A stretch of DNA of 64,000 nt from JABMQB01 sp963678235 (GTDB taxonomy: Bacteria > Bacteroidota > Bacteroidia > Bacteroidales > Prolixibacteraceae). The notes under the pieces are model-generated. The model worked only from the letters and a program-made list of their open reading frames with translations. It was not told where the DNA came from and ran no database searches. Positions 1 through 7,050 of this stretch are shown here, piece after piece; position 1 is the stretch's first letter, and every line of letters starts with the position of its first letter. A program made the position numbers and the translations under genes. The DNA lies in NCBI GenBank assembly GCA_963678235.1, contig OY782766.1:4092001-4156000 (forward strand). Direction: 5' to 3'.

Positions 1-611
1 CCGGCTGATTCTGCTTCCCTGACAAATTGCACTACATAGTTCACTTTGGCAACTATTGCCTGTTCTAAGTCGACTGAAATCTTAGGTGAATCGTCCAAAA
101 ATGCTTTTCTTTCACGACCTTTTTTATCTGTCCTTTTTACAAAATAATCGTATCCGTTTGGTATATTCATTATATAGCCAGGGAATTGGGCCTGGCTTAT
201 TGTTCCTCCCGATTTTCTTTCATATTCGGAATAAAATTCAATTTTTCCGGCTTCATCCGGACCAATAATTTCAAAACCTGCACCTTCCAGTTTTGCCAAA
301 TAGTCTGTATAAAGTTTGTCGGTCATTTCCTGGAGGTCGCTCTCTTCAATTCCTTTTATTGCGAGGGCTAAACGTGCTGTTGCATCGCCACGAACACCTC
401 CTCCAAGGGTTCTTCCTCCCTGGGCTGTTTCGCTCCAGTTTGCCATAAGTTGATAAACAACCCTGAATTGGGCAATATAAATTCGTTTTGGGGCTTTCTT
501 AAATTTTTTCTGGGCAAAACCGGCGTCTTTAAATTCAACATCGCCAACAGTTTGTGCCGAGGTAATACCCACGATTAATAATAGAATAAGTAAGAAGGAA
601 AATCTTTTCAT
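1..611 (-). CDS. Secreted protein of unknown function, 3' end cut by window edge
   Basis: The reading frame starts at the ATG complementary to 609-611 and stays open to base 1, giving about 203 residues without a stop. Residues 1-19 form a typical signal peptide (MKRF, a run of Leu/Ile, then ITSAQ), so the product is exported to the periplasm or outer membrane. The visible mature part has a Gly-rich loop (GGRTLGGGVRGD) and alternating short helical and strand-like segments. I recognise no family. The gene is divergent from sufE across a 206-base gap and has no visible operon partner inside the window. The C-terminus is missing, so a sorting domain or other tail cannot be judged. Confidence 0.75.
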   Translation of the reverse strand, partial: MKRFSFLLILLLIVGITSAQTVGDVEFKDAGFAQKKFKKAPKRIYIAQFRVVYQLMANWSETAQGGRTLGGGVRGDATARLALAIKGIEESDLQEMTDKLYTDYLAKLEGAGFEIIGPDEAGKIEFYSEYERKSGGTISQAQFPGYIMNIPNGYDYFVKRTDKKGRERKAFLDDSPKISVDLEQAIVAKVNYVVQFVREAESA

Positions 612-767
612 AATTGCGTTGTTTTAGTTAAAAAGATGTTTTTATCTATTTCTAAACACGGCAATATTGGAAATGTTTATACGGCATAATTTTTATACCA
701 AGATTGTATTGACTTCATTAGGTGTTAAATAATAACTAACTAAATACCTATTGGTATTGTATTTATC

Positions 768-798
768 ATTGTCAGTAAGCAAAAATTTGCGACATTTG
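768..798 (+). promoter_or_regulatory. Weak Bacteroidota-type promoter upstream of sufE
   Basis: ATTG at 768-771 (-33-like) is followed after 19 bases by GACATTTG at 791-798, which matches TAnnTTTG except for the first base. The start codon of sufE lies 19 bases downstream. The same ATTG-N19 spacing occurs in front of the tRNA-Cys gene in this window, which supports it. Inferred from pattern only. Confidence 0.4.
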
Positions 799-817
799 TG
801 TCTTTAATAGCAGAAAA

Positions 818-1252
818 ATGACAATTGAACAAGTTCAGCAGGATATAATCGAAGAGTTTTCTATCTATGAAGACTGGATGGATAAATACGGTTATCTGAT
901 AGAGTTGGGGAATGAACTGGAAGATTTGGACCCGACTAAAAAAACGGATCAAAACCTTATCAAAGGTTGTCAATCGAGGGTTTGGCTGGTTTCTGAGTTT
1001 CGCGATGGTAAAATCTATTTTAGCGGCGAAAGCGATGCAGTTATCGTAAAAGGTTTGGTTGCTTTGCTTTTGCGCGTTGTGTCAGGAAGAACCCCGGCTG
1101 AATTGCTTGAAAATGAGTTGCATTTTATCGATGATCTTGGATTAAAACAACACTTATCACCCACACGTTCCAATGGTTTGTTGGCAATGGTAAAACAAAT
1201 CAGGATGTACGCTGTTGCTTATAACAGGATCGAAGCACAAGGAGGGAATTAA
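818..1252 (+). CDS. sufE: SufE-like cysteine desulfuration protein
   Basis: A 144-residue protein of the SufE family, which takes persulfide sulfur from a SufS-type cysteine desulfurase and passes it to the SufBCD scaffold during iron-sulfur cluster assembly. The diagnostic active-site stretch KGCQSRVW is present with the sulfur-accepting Cys at residue 51, and length and layout (N-terminal helices, the Cys loop, then a helical C-terminus) match the family. It is followed after one base by the DUF59 gene, which suggests one transcript. The core suf genes are not in the window, so sulfur donor and scaffold must be encoded elsewhere. Confidence 0.95.
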   Translation: MTIEQVQQDIIEEFSIYEDWMDKYGYLIELGNELEDLDPTKKTDQNLIKGCQSRVWLVSEFRDGKIYFSGESDAVIVKGLVALLLRVVSGRTPAELLENELHFIDDLGLKQHLSPTRSNGLLAMVKQIRMYAVAYNRIEAQGGN

Positions 1253-1253
1253 G

Positions 1254-1559
1254 ATGGACAAAAGGATTGATCTTATAATTGAGAATTTAAAAGAGGTTTA
1301 TGACCCTGAAATCCCCGTGAACATATACGATTTGGGGCTTATTTATAACGTCGATGTTGATGAAAACAACCAGGCGAATATTATTATGACACTTACTGCC
1401 CCGGGATGTCCGGTTGCCGATATTTTGGTTGAAGATGCGCAACAGGCTGCATTAACGGTCGAAGGTATTGAAGGGGCGAATGTGGAACTAACGTTTGAAC
1501 CACCCTGGGATAAATCAATGATGAGCGAAGAGGCAAGGCTCGAACTTGGTTTCTTTTAA
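1254..1559 (+). CDS. DUF59/MIP18-family protein, SufT-like Fe-S assembly factor
   Basis: A 101-residue protein with the DUF59 (MIP18) fold. The family motifs are clear: DPEIPVNIYDLGLIY near residues 17-31, then TAPGCPVAD with the conserved Cys, and the C-terminal EPPWDKSMMSEEARLELGF. Members linked to suf genes (SufT, YitW, PaaD-like) help maturation of iron-sulfur proteins. A longer reading frame exists upstream (from 1215), but it overlaps sufE; the ATG at 1254 is preceded by GGAGGG at 1241-1246, one of the few good Shine-Dalgarno sequences in this window. One base separates it from the sufE stop, so translational coupling is likely. Confidence 0.92.
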   Translation: MDKRIDLIIENLKEVYDPEIPVNIYDLGLIYNVDVDENNQANIIMTLTAPGCPVADILVEDAQQAALTVEGIEGANVELTFEPPWDKSMMSEEARLELGFF

Positions 1560-1602
1560 TCTTCATTTTACCCGAATTTAGTATATTAGGCTAAAAATTA
1601 GT

Positions 1603-2541
1603 TTGCCTGAATCGATCGAAATATCTGCATTAATTAAATCCAAAGCCCTCGAACTTGGCTTCCTCGATTGTGGTATTTTGCCTGTCGAATTCTTATCGGA
1701 AGAAAAAGAACACCTTCAAAATTGGCTGGACAAAAACATGCATGGCGAAATGGGCTATATGCAACGAAACGTTGACATGCGCCTTAATCCACGCCTTTTG
1801 GTGAAAAATGCTAAAAGTGTGGTGCTTGTGCTTCAAAATTATTACCCGAAGGAAACACAAAAAGACCCCGAAGCCCCTTTGCTTTCAAAATATGCTTACG
1901 GAGTTGATTACCATCATGTATTGAAAGAAAAGCTTTATAAGCTCCTTGACTTTATTCAAAAAGAAATTGCACCCTGTAACGGGAGGGCATTTGTGGATTC
2001 AGCACCGGTTTTGGAAAGGGCGTGGGCAAAAAAGGCAGGTTTGGGCTGGGTTGGAAAGAATAGCAACCTGATTTCATTGGAACACGGTAGCTTTTTTTTT
2101 ATTGGTGAATTAATCCTCGATTTAGAGCTGCCTTCAGCCAATAAACCGGAAATCAGGGATCATTGTGGTAAATGCACCAAATGCATTGATGCATGCCCAA
2201 CAAAAGCAATTGTTGCCGACAGGGTTGTGGATGCCCGGAAATGTATTTCATACCAAACAATCGAACTCAAAGGTGACCTGGACGAATCTTTAAAAGGGAA
2301 GTTCGAGAACAGGGTTTTTGGTTGCGATATTTGCCAGGATGTTTGTCCATGGAATTTAAAGTCGGAGGCACATTCAGAATCTCAATTTGAACCAAATTCT
2401 TTGCTAATAAACCTTTCGAAACAGGAATGGGAAGCTATGGATAAGCCTTTGTTTAACGAACTATTTCGGAAATCAGCTGTTAAACGTACCGGGTTCGGGG
2501 GATTAAAACGAAACCTGGACTTTTTGAGCGATGAAACCTAA
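1603..2541 (+). CDS. queG: Epoxyqueuosine reductase QueG
   Basis: A 312-residue protein of the QueG family, the cobalamin- and Fe-S-dependent enzyme that reduces epoxyqueuosine to queuosine in the wobble position of tRNA. Two ferredoxin-type clusters are visible: C188-x2-C191-x2-C194-x3-C198-P, and the second set including C241, C244 and C248 in GCDICQDVCPWN. The AWAKKAGLGWVGKNSN block is also typical. No ATG fits the N-terminus: the first in-frame ATG would remove a conserved region, and an in-frame stop lies at 1579. The TTG at 1603 is the best start; ATT at 1597 cannot be excluded. The stop overlaps the next gene by 11 bases. Confidence 0.95.
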   Translation: MPESIEISALIKSKALELGFLDCGILPVEFLSEEKEHLQNWLDKNMHGEMGYMQRNVDMRLNPRLLVKNAKSVVLVLQNYYPKETQKDPEAPLLSKYAYGVDYHHVLKEKLYKLLDFIQKEIAPCNGRAFVDSAPVLERAWAKKAGLGWVGKNSNLISLEHGSFFFIGELILDLELPSANKPEIRDHCGKCTKCIDACPTKAIVADRVVDARKCISYQTIELKGDLDESLKGKFENRVFGCDICQDVCPWNLKSEAHSESQFEPNSLLINLSKQEWEAMDKPLFNELFRKSAVKRTGFGGLKRNLDFLSDET

Positions 2542-3001
2542 AAAATTTGAATATAGAAGCGAATTGTTTGCTCCTGAAAGGGGCGGGGTTTATGTTGGTT
2601 TCCCATTTGATGGAAATAAAGAATTTGGAACCAGGGGCCCTGTTCGGGTTGAATGCTGGATAGACGGACACCATAAATTTTGCAGTTTGCTTCCGATGGG
2701 TGAAGGTCAACATGCAATTCATGTGAACGCCGAAATCAGAAAAGCAATTGGCAGGCAGGAAGGTGATGAGGTTCAGGTGCTTGTGGTTGAAAACCTCCGC
2801 CCAAGGGAGTTGATTGTCCCGGATGATTTTCAATGGTTTTTGGATGACGATCCCGATTTAAACAGAAAGTACAACAAATTGTCTTTTTCTATTTGCTCTG
2901 CAATGTTTAATCATATTAACGAAGCCAAACGCCCCGAAACCAGGGCAAAACGCCTTGAAATGTTCCTGAAAAGGATTAAAGAAGAGGGGTTTAAGAGGTA
3001 A
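2531..3001 (+). CDS. DUF1905/YdeI-OmpD-associated family protein
   Basis: A 156-residue soluble protein with two recognisable parts. Residues about 5-95 look like DUF1905 (a beta-rich domain with GVYVGFPFD, RGPVRVECWIDG and GEGQHAIHV), and residues about 110-156 look like the YdeI/OmpD-associated C-terminal region, with a helix around LSFSICSAMFNHINEAKRPETRAKR. The biochemical function of the family is not known. It overlaps queG by 11 bases in another frame, so the two are probably translated from one message. It converges on the trans-sulfuration gene with only four bases between the stops and no terminator hairpin seen. Confidence 0.8.
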   Translation: MKPKKFEYRSELFAPERGGVYVGFPFDGNKEFGTRGPVRVECWIDGHHKFCSLLPMGEGQHAIHVNAEIRKAIGRQEGDEVQVLVVENLRPRELIVPDDFQWFLDDDPDLNRKYNKLSFSICSAMFNHINEAKRPETRAKRLEMFLKRIKEEGFKR

Positions 3002-3005
3002 CGAA

Positions 3006-4244
3006 CTAGATTAACTCCAGGGCTGTATTTATATCCTCCATCAAATCTTCCACATTTTCAATACCCACTGAAAGCCTCATCATAGATGGTCTAATTTTCA
3101 TGTCTTCTCGTTCTTCTTCCGTAAATTCCTGATAAATGGTCGAATATGGATGGATAATTAAACTTTTGTTGTCGTTTAGGTTTGTTGCACGCTTTATAAG
3201 CTTTAAGGCATTCATAAATGCAAAACATTGTTCTTGATTTTCAAGGTCAAATGCTATGATTGTTCCCGGAATACCATTAAAATATTTGGCTGCCAACTGG
3301 TATTGCGACGAACTTTCTAATCCTGGGTAATCCGCCTTTTTTACCTTAGGGTGGACGTTTAAAAATTCCCCCAGCTTTATGCAGTTTTGGTAACATTTTT
3401 CAACCCGGAGCTCAAGAATGTCCAAGCCCTGAATTTGCAAAAGGGCAGTTTGCGCGGTCATTGTTCCGCCTGTGTGGCGGTATATGTTTTTTCGAAGTTT
3501 GGCAATAAAAGCATTTTTCCCAAACTTGCTGGTGTAAGCAGAGAAATTTGGGTTTTGATTCCAGTCAAAGTTACCATGGTCAATTATGGCTCCCCCAAAC
3601 GTAGTTCCTCCTCCCGAAATATATTTTGTGGTTGAAACGACCTCAATGTTAACGCCAAATTCTGCCGCACCAAAAACATTTGGTGGCGTAAGGGTTGAGT
3701 CTGCAATCAGCAGGATTCCATGTTTTTTACAAACCTTCGAAAGCATGTTAATTTCTGCAATTTCCAATTGCGGATTTGTGACCGTTTCAAAATAAATTGC
3801 CCTAGTATTTGAGTCAATCAATGTTTCAATTGAAGCTTCCGATTTCAGATCCGAAAACCTGGTTTCTATTCCAAATTCAGGCAATGTGGTATCGAAAAGA
3901 GCGAAAGTGTGCCCAAATAAATGTTTGCCAGCTATAATGTTGTCGCCGCTTTTTACACAGCTCAATATGGTATTTGAAATAGCAGCCATACCCGATGAAA
4001 CTGCAAGCACACCATGACTTTGTGTGAGTTCCTGAAGTTTTAGTTCAAAATACTCAACTGTGGGGTTTGAAGTCCTGGAATACACATGCGCCTGATATTC
4101 CCCTTTAAAATTTGCCATAATCTGTTCAGCGCTGTCAAACTCGTAAGCAACAGTGCCATAAACAGGCATTTGTAATGCATTGTGCGGATCTTTTTTTGCG
4201 AAATTTGTATGCAGGGCTTTGGTCGTAAATCCGGTTTTTTTCAT
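3006..4244 (-). CDS. PLP-dependent trans-sulfuration enzyme, O-acetylhomoserine sulfhydrylase-like
   Basis: A 412-residue fold-type I PLP enzyme of the Cys/Met metabolism family. Key features are the YSRTSNPT phosphate-binding segment (Y55), SSGMAAI near residue 83, ADSTLTPPN near 181, and the PLP lysine K207 in STTKYISGGGTTFGG. The GGTTFGG stretch resembles O-acetylhomoserine sulfhydrylases (MetY) more than cystathionine beta-lyases, but methionine gamma-lyase and cystathionine gamma-synthase cannot be separated by eye. The reading frame extends 17 codons upstream to 4295; I chose the ATG at 4244 because family members begin with the KKTGFTTKALH-type sequence. It is monocistronic. Confidence 0.85.
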   Translation of the reverse strand: MKKTGFTTKALHTNFAKKDPHNALQMPVYGTVAYEFDSAEQIMANFKGEYQAHVYSRTSNPTVEYFELKLQELTQSHGVLAVSSGMAAISNTILSCVKSGDNIIAGKHLFGHTFALFDTTLPEFGIETRFSDLKSEASIETLIDSNTRAIYFETVTNPQLEIAEINMLSKVCKKHGILLIADSTLTPPNVFGAAEFGVNIEVVSTTKYISGGGTTFGGAIIDHGNFDWNQNPNFSAYTSKFGKNAFIAKLRKNIYRHTGGTMTAQTALLQIQGLDILELRVEKCYQNCIKLGEFLNVHPKVKKADYPGLESSSQYQLAAKYFNGIPGTIIAFDLENQEQCFAFMNALKLIKRATNLNDNKSLIIHPYSTIYQEFTEEEREDMKIRPSMMRLSVGIENVEDLMEDINTALELI

Positions 4245-4357
4245 GGGTATTCTATTTTTTGTAAGCAACAACGTTTTAGATGAATTGTTTGGCAAATGTA
4301 AGAGTTGGAGTATAAATAGTAAATATTAAAGAGTTTAAAATTTTGGCATAAAATCCA

Positions 4358-4385
4358 GCTCCCGCGAGATTTTTTATCGCGTGGT
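4358..4385 (+). repeat. REP-like hairpin, left flank of the RAYT gene
   Basis: The 28 bases fold as CCGCGAGAT / ATCGCGTGG around a T5 loop, with one G-T pair and one A-G mismatch. It matches the reverse complement of the hairpin at 5005-5030 at about 21 of 26 aligned positions, including the GCT start and the GTGGT end. It lies 63 bases before the transposase start and marks the left border of the element. Confidence 0.75.
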
Positions 4386-4448
4386 TTAGAAGTTTAGATC
4401 CTGGTTATTTCTTAACTTTATAGCTTTGTACGAAGAACTTATTGCTTC

Positions 4449-5003
4449 ATGAGCCGAAATTACAAGTTTCATAATCCTGAAGGTGTTTATTTTGTTTCAT
4501 TTGCAGTTGTAGAATGGCTGGATGTTTTTACTAGAAATGAGTATAAAAATATTGTCATTGATAGCTTGCATTATTGCCAAAAAAATAAAGGAATGGAAAT
4601 ATTTGCATGGTGCATAATGACAAACCATATACATTTGATTTTTAGAAGTAAAAATGGGCAGAAACCAGAATTGCTTCTTGGAGACTTTAAACGATTCACC
4701 AGTAAAGAAATAGTCAAAGCAATTATTAACAATCCCCGAGAGAGTCGGAAAGATTGGTTGCTTGAACAATTTCTAAAAGCTGGAGCTAAATCTTCAAATG
4801 TTAACAAGTATCAATTTTGGAGACATGATAATAACCCGATAGAATTATGGAGTAACCAAGTAATTGATGAGAAAATTAATTACATCCATAATAATCCAGT
4901 TAAGGAGGGCTTGGTTTTTAGGGCAGAAGAGTACTTATATAGTAGTGCTGCTGATTATGCCGGCGAAAAAGGTATTTTAGGTAATGTTATTGTAGTTATA
5001 TAA
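4449..5003 (+). CDS. REP-associated tyrosine transposase (RAYT, Y1/HUH family)
   Basis: A 184-residue single-strand transposase of the Y1 (IS200/IS605-like) superfamily, REP-associated branch. The HUH metal motif is seen in MTNHIHLIF (H60 and H62), and the C-terminal helix YIHNNPVKEGLV holds the likely nucleophilic tyrosine (Y145). Length, the N-terminal YKFHNPEGVYFVSF strand and the absence of an accessory TnpB all fit RAYTs, which mobilise or maintain short palindromic repeats and are often single-copy and domesticated. Two inverted hairpins (4358-4385 and 5005-5030) bracket the gene. The last codon lies one base from the right hairpin. The gene is intact and appears functional. Confidence 0.92.
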   Translation: MSRNYKFHNPEGVYFVSFAVVEWLDVFTRNEYKNIVIDSLHYCQKNKGMEIFAWCIMTNHIHLIFRSKNGQKPELLLGDFKRFTSKEIVKAIINNPRESRKDWLLEQFLKAGAKSSNVNKYQFWRHDNNPIELWSNQVIDEKINYIHNNPVKEGLVFRAEEYLYSSAADYAGEKGILGNVIVVI

Positions 5004-5004
5004 T

Positions 5005-5030
5005 ACCACACGATACAATCGTGCGGCAGC
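5005..5030 (-). repeat. REP-like hairpin, right flank of the RAYT gene
   Basis: Read on the minus strand this is CCGCACGAT, TGT loop, ATCGTGTGG: a nine-pair stem with one G-T pair. It is the inverted partner of 4358-4385. One stem pair differs as A-T here versus G-C on the left, so the fold is kept while the sequence changes. Confidence 0.75.
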
Positions 5031-5173
5031 AAGGGAATCCTGCAGCAAGTCCAATTTATTTTGGTTATGAGCTATTTTATCCTGGTGGTTTTAGAGGGGC
5101 TTCTGAAGCAGCTACTGAGGCAGAACAAGGAATGATGCAATATCCTTGGTATAATTATTTTAATAAGTATTAA
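5021..5173 (+). pseudogene. Orphan C-terminal reading-frame fragment beside the RAYT element
   Basis: A frame open from GTG 5021 to TAA 5173 encodes about 50 residues rich in Tyr, Gly, Ala and Phe (for example FGYELFYPGGFRG and YPWYNYF). Its 5' end begins inside the right-hand hairpin, and no matching upstream part is seen before 4358. It ends six bases before the next start codon. I do not recognise the family. It could be the tail of a gene cut by the mobile element, such as a secreted or Rhs-like protein, or a small gene of its own. Chance is also possible. Confidence 0.35.
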
Positions 5174-5179
5174 TTTGGT

Positions 5180-5578
5180 ATGATATATAATTATCTATTT
5201 TTTAGCTTTTATAGGTTTTGGGAGAAAGGGCACTCTAGGTGGTGGAGCGAATGGAAAGCTATAATTTCCATGATATTCTTATGGATTGCCTTAATTTCGA
5301 CAATTTGTAATTTTCACTTTTATTATTTTAGAACAATAACGTTATCGGATTATCCTGTTTTTGCTTTGATGCTTTGCGCTGGAATAGGAGTCATACACCA
5401 TTTTTTATTTACGCACAACGATAAATGGAAAGGGAAAATTGTACAGTTTAAAAGTTTGGAAAGGAAAATAGATACCCTTGGAATTATTGCGGTTATATTA
5501 TTGACAGCTTTAATAATTGTAAGCTTAATATACTCATATTACTTATTAGGTTCGATAAATTGGAGCGAAGTAAAATGA
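5180..5578 (+). CDS. Small integral membrane protein of unknown function
   Basis: A 132-residue protein with three clear hydrophobic segments (about residues 28-50, 58-76 and 103-126) and a basic, aromatic N-terminus (FWEKGHSRWWSEWK). No enzymatic motif is visible and I do not recognise the family. It follows the orphan fragment by six bases, which suggests the two were once one operon; small membrane proteins downstream of large secreted proteins sometimes act as immunity or accessory proteins, but nothing here proves that. A strong terminator follows 14 bases after the stop. Confidence 0.6.
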   Translation: MIYNYLFFSFYRFWEKGHSRWWSEWKAIISMIFLWIALISTICNFHFYYFRTITLSDYPVFALMLCAGIGVIHHFLFTHNDKWKGKIVQFKSLERKIDTLGIIAVILLTALIIVSLIYSYYLLGSINWSEVK

Positions 5579-5592
5579 TTTAACTTCAACTG

Positions 5593-5627
5593 CCCCTCGT
5601 CTTTGGTGACGAGGGGTTGTTTGTTTT
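5593..5627 (+). terminator. Intrinsic terminator after the small membrane protein
   Basis: A perfect nine-pair stem (CCCCTCGTC 5593-5601 with GACGAGGGG 5608-5616) closes a six-base loop and is followed by TTGTTTGTTTT. Confidence 0.88.
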
Positions 5628-5988
5628 GACATTTACAATGTATCAAAAAGGCATCTGTTAAGATTGGCACACTACAAAGTATTATATTTGAAAAGAAACA
5701 AATTACAAATTTGAGCCAGCGGAGATGCAATTGTACGGCTGCAAATAAAATTAATTTATCACCATAATATCCACCAAAATAGAACTCAAAATAATTTGTA
5801 TTGATTATATTGTCGCTATAAGTCGATGAGAATATAAGACAAAATAGTTAAACAATAGTAAACATTCAGTGCAGATGAATCCTTACATGAAAAGAAGAAT
5901 TTTAAGTCTTGCTACTTGGGTCTTGAGTCTTTGTTTTTGAATCTATCTTGCGTCTTTGTTCTTGAATCTTAAATCTAAAACATAAACA
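5628..5988. other. Gene-free stretch before exonuclease III
   Basis: About 360 AT-rich bases without a credible reading frame. The only structure is the degenerate pyrimidine repeat at 5905-5976, listed separately. A TTGGCAC at 5672-5678 has no -12 element at the right distance. Confidence 0.6.
5905..5976 (+). repeat. Imperfect tandem GTCTTG / TTCTTGAATCT repeats
   Basis: The stretch is made of drifting copies of a 7-12 base unit (AGTCTTG, GGTCTTG, AGTCTTTG, TTTTTGAATCT, GTCTTTG, TTCTTGAATCT), almost free of C-rich or A-rich runs and strongly T-skewed. It ends 12 bases before the exonuclease III start, so it would lie in that gene's leader or promoter region. Confidence 0.6.
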
Positions 5989-6756
5989 ATGAAAATAATA
6001 TCGTGGAATGTAAACGGAATACGTGCAGTTGCTAAAAAAGATTTTTTTGAGGATTTTAAACGAATGGGCCCGGATGTTCTGTGCTTGCAGGAAACCAAAG
6101 CCCAGGACGACCAGGTTGCCGAAACCCTGTCATCACTCAACGATTATTTTATCTATTCCAACTCGGCCGAAAAGAAAGGTTATTCGGGGACGGCGATCAT
6201 TTCAAAAACGGAACCTTTGAGCGTTTCGCGTGATATTGGTGTTGAAATTCACGATAACGAAGGACGTGTTTTATGCCTTGAATATCCATCCTTCTTTTTG
6301 ATCAATGTTTATGTGCCGAATTCCGGTAATGACCTTCGTCGTCTTGATTATAGGCAGGATTGGGACAAGGCTTTTTTAGCCTACCTAAAAAATCTGGAAA
6401 AGACAAAGCCTGTTGTTATTTGTGGAGATTTTAATGTGGCGCACAAAGCAATAGATTTGGCACGTCCAAAACCAAACTACAATAAATCAGCCGGGTATAT
6501 GCAGAAAGAAATCGATGGAATGGACGCCTATACTGGCAATGGATTGGTCGATTCTTTTCGGCACTTTTATCCTGATTTGGAGAATAAATACACCTGGTGG
6601 AGCTACAGGGCAGGAGCCAGGGCGAAGAACGTAGGCTGGAGAATCGATTATTTTTTGGTGAGCGAACCTTTTGTTTCATCACTAGCCGATGCTTTTATCC
6701 TGAACGATGTATTTGGTTCGGACCATTGTCCGATTGGGATCGAATTGAAGGTATAA
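5989..6756 (+). CDS. xth: Exodeoxyribonuclease III (Xth/ExoA family)
   Basis: A 255-residue AP endonuclease/3'-5' exonuclease of the exonuclease III family, which cuts at abasic sites in DNA base excision repair. The metal and catalytic motifs are all present: SWNVNGIRA at the N-terminus, LCLQETKAQD (Glu at residue 34), the GDFNVAHKAIDLARP block, and the C-terminal GSDHCPIGIEL with the catalytic Asp-His pair. Length matches the family. It stands alone, with 294 bases before glgB, and is not obviously part of an operon. A weak hairpin lies about 100 bases downstream. Confidence 0.96.
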   Translation: MKIISWNVNGIRAVAKKDFFEDFKRMGPDVLCLQETKAQDDQVAETLSSLNDYFIYSNSAEKKGYSGTAIISKTEPLSVSRDIGVEIHDNEGRVLCLEYPSFFLINVYVPNSGNDLRRLDYRQDWDKAFLAYLKNLEKTKPVVICGDFNVAHKAIDLARPKPNYNKSAGYMQKEIDGMDAYTGNGLVDSFRHFYPDLENKYTWWSYRAGARAKNVGWRIDYFLVSEPFVSSLADAFILNDVFGSDHCPIGIELKV

Positions 6757-6858
6757 TAAAAACAAAGCAACTTTCGATAGGATCCTTTAAAAGGTTTGAT
6801 TGAAGGCTAAAAATTTCTAAAGAGAATTCCAACAATTTGAATTCCGGTGAGCTAATTC

Positions 6859-6880
6859 CTCGTTGGCTTGCAGCAACGAG
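6859..6880 (+). terminator. Hairpin after exonuclease III, weak terminator candidate
   Basis: A perfect seven-pair stem (CTCGTTG / CAACGAG) with an eight-base loop, followed only by TTTC. The short T run makes terminator function uncertain. Confidence 0.3.
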
Positions 6881-7050
6881 TTTCAACTAAACGGAACGCT
6901 GGTAATCCGGATTCAACTGATATCGAAGGATTTTCATCCGTAATTATTTGAAAAATAAGATGGTTCAGTGTTCTATTCTTAACAAAATCAACAAAATTTT
7001 TTAACACAATTCAAAGTTTGTTCAATCCCTAATTTTTATCTTTATAAAAA

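Noticed and set aside
4342..4358. TTGGCATAAAATCCAGC upstream of the RAYT gene, sigma-54-like at first sight
   Set aside because: The GG to GC spacing is eleven bases rather than ten, and the site abuts the left hairpin of the mobile element.
5672..5690. TTGGCAC resembling a sigma-54 -24 element
   Set aside because: No GC occurs ten bases after the GG, so the -12 element is missing, and no gene follows at a suitable distance.
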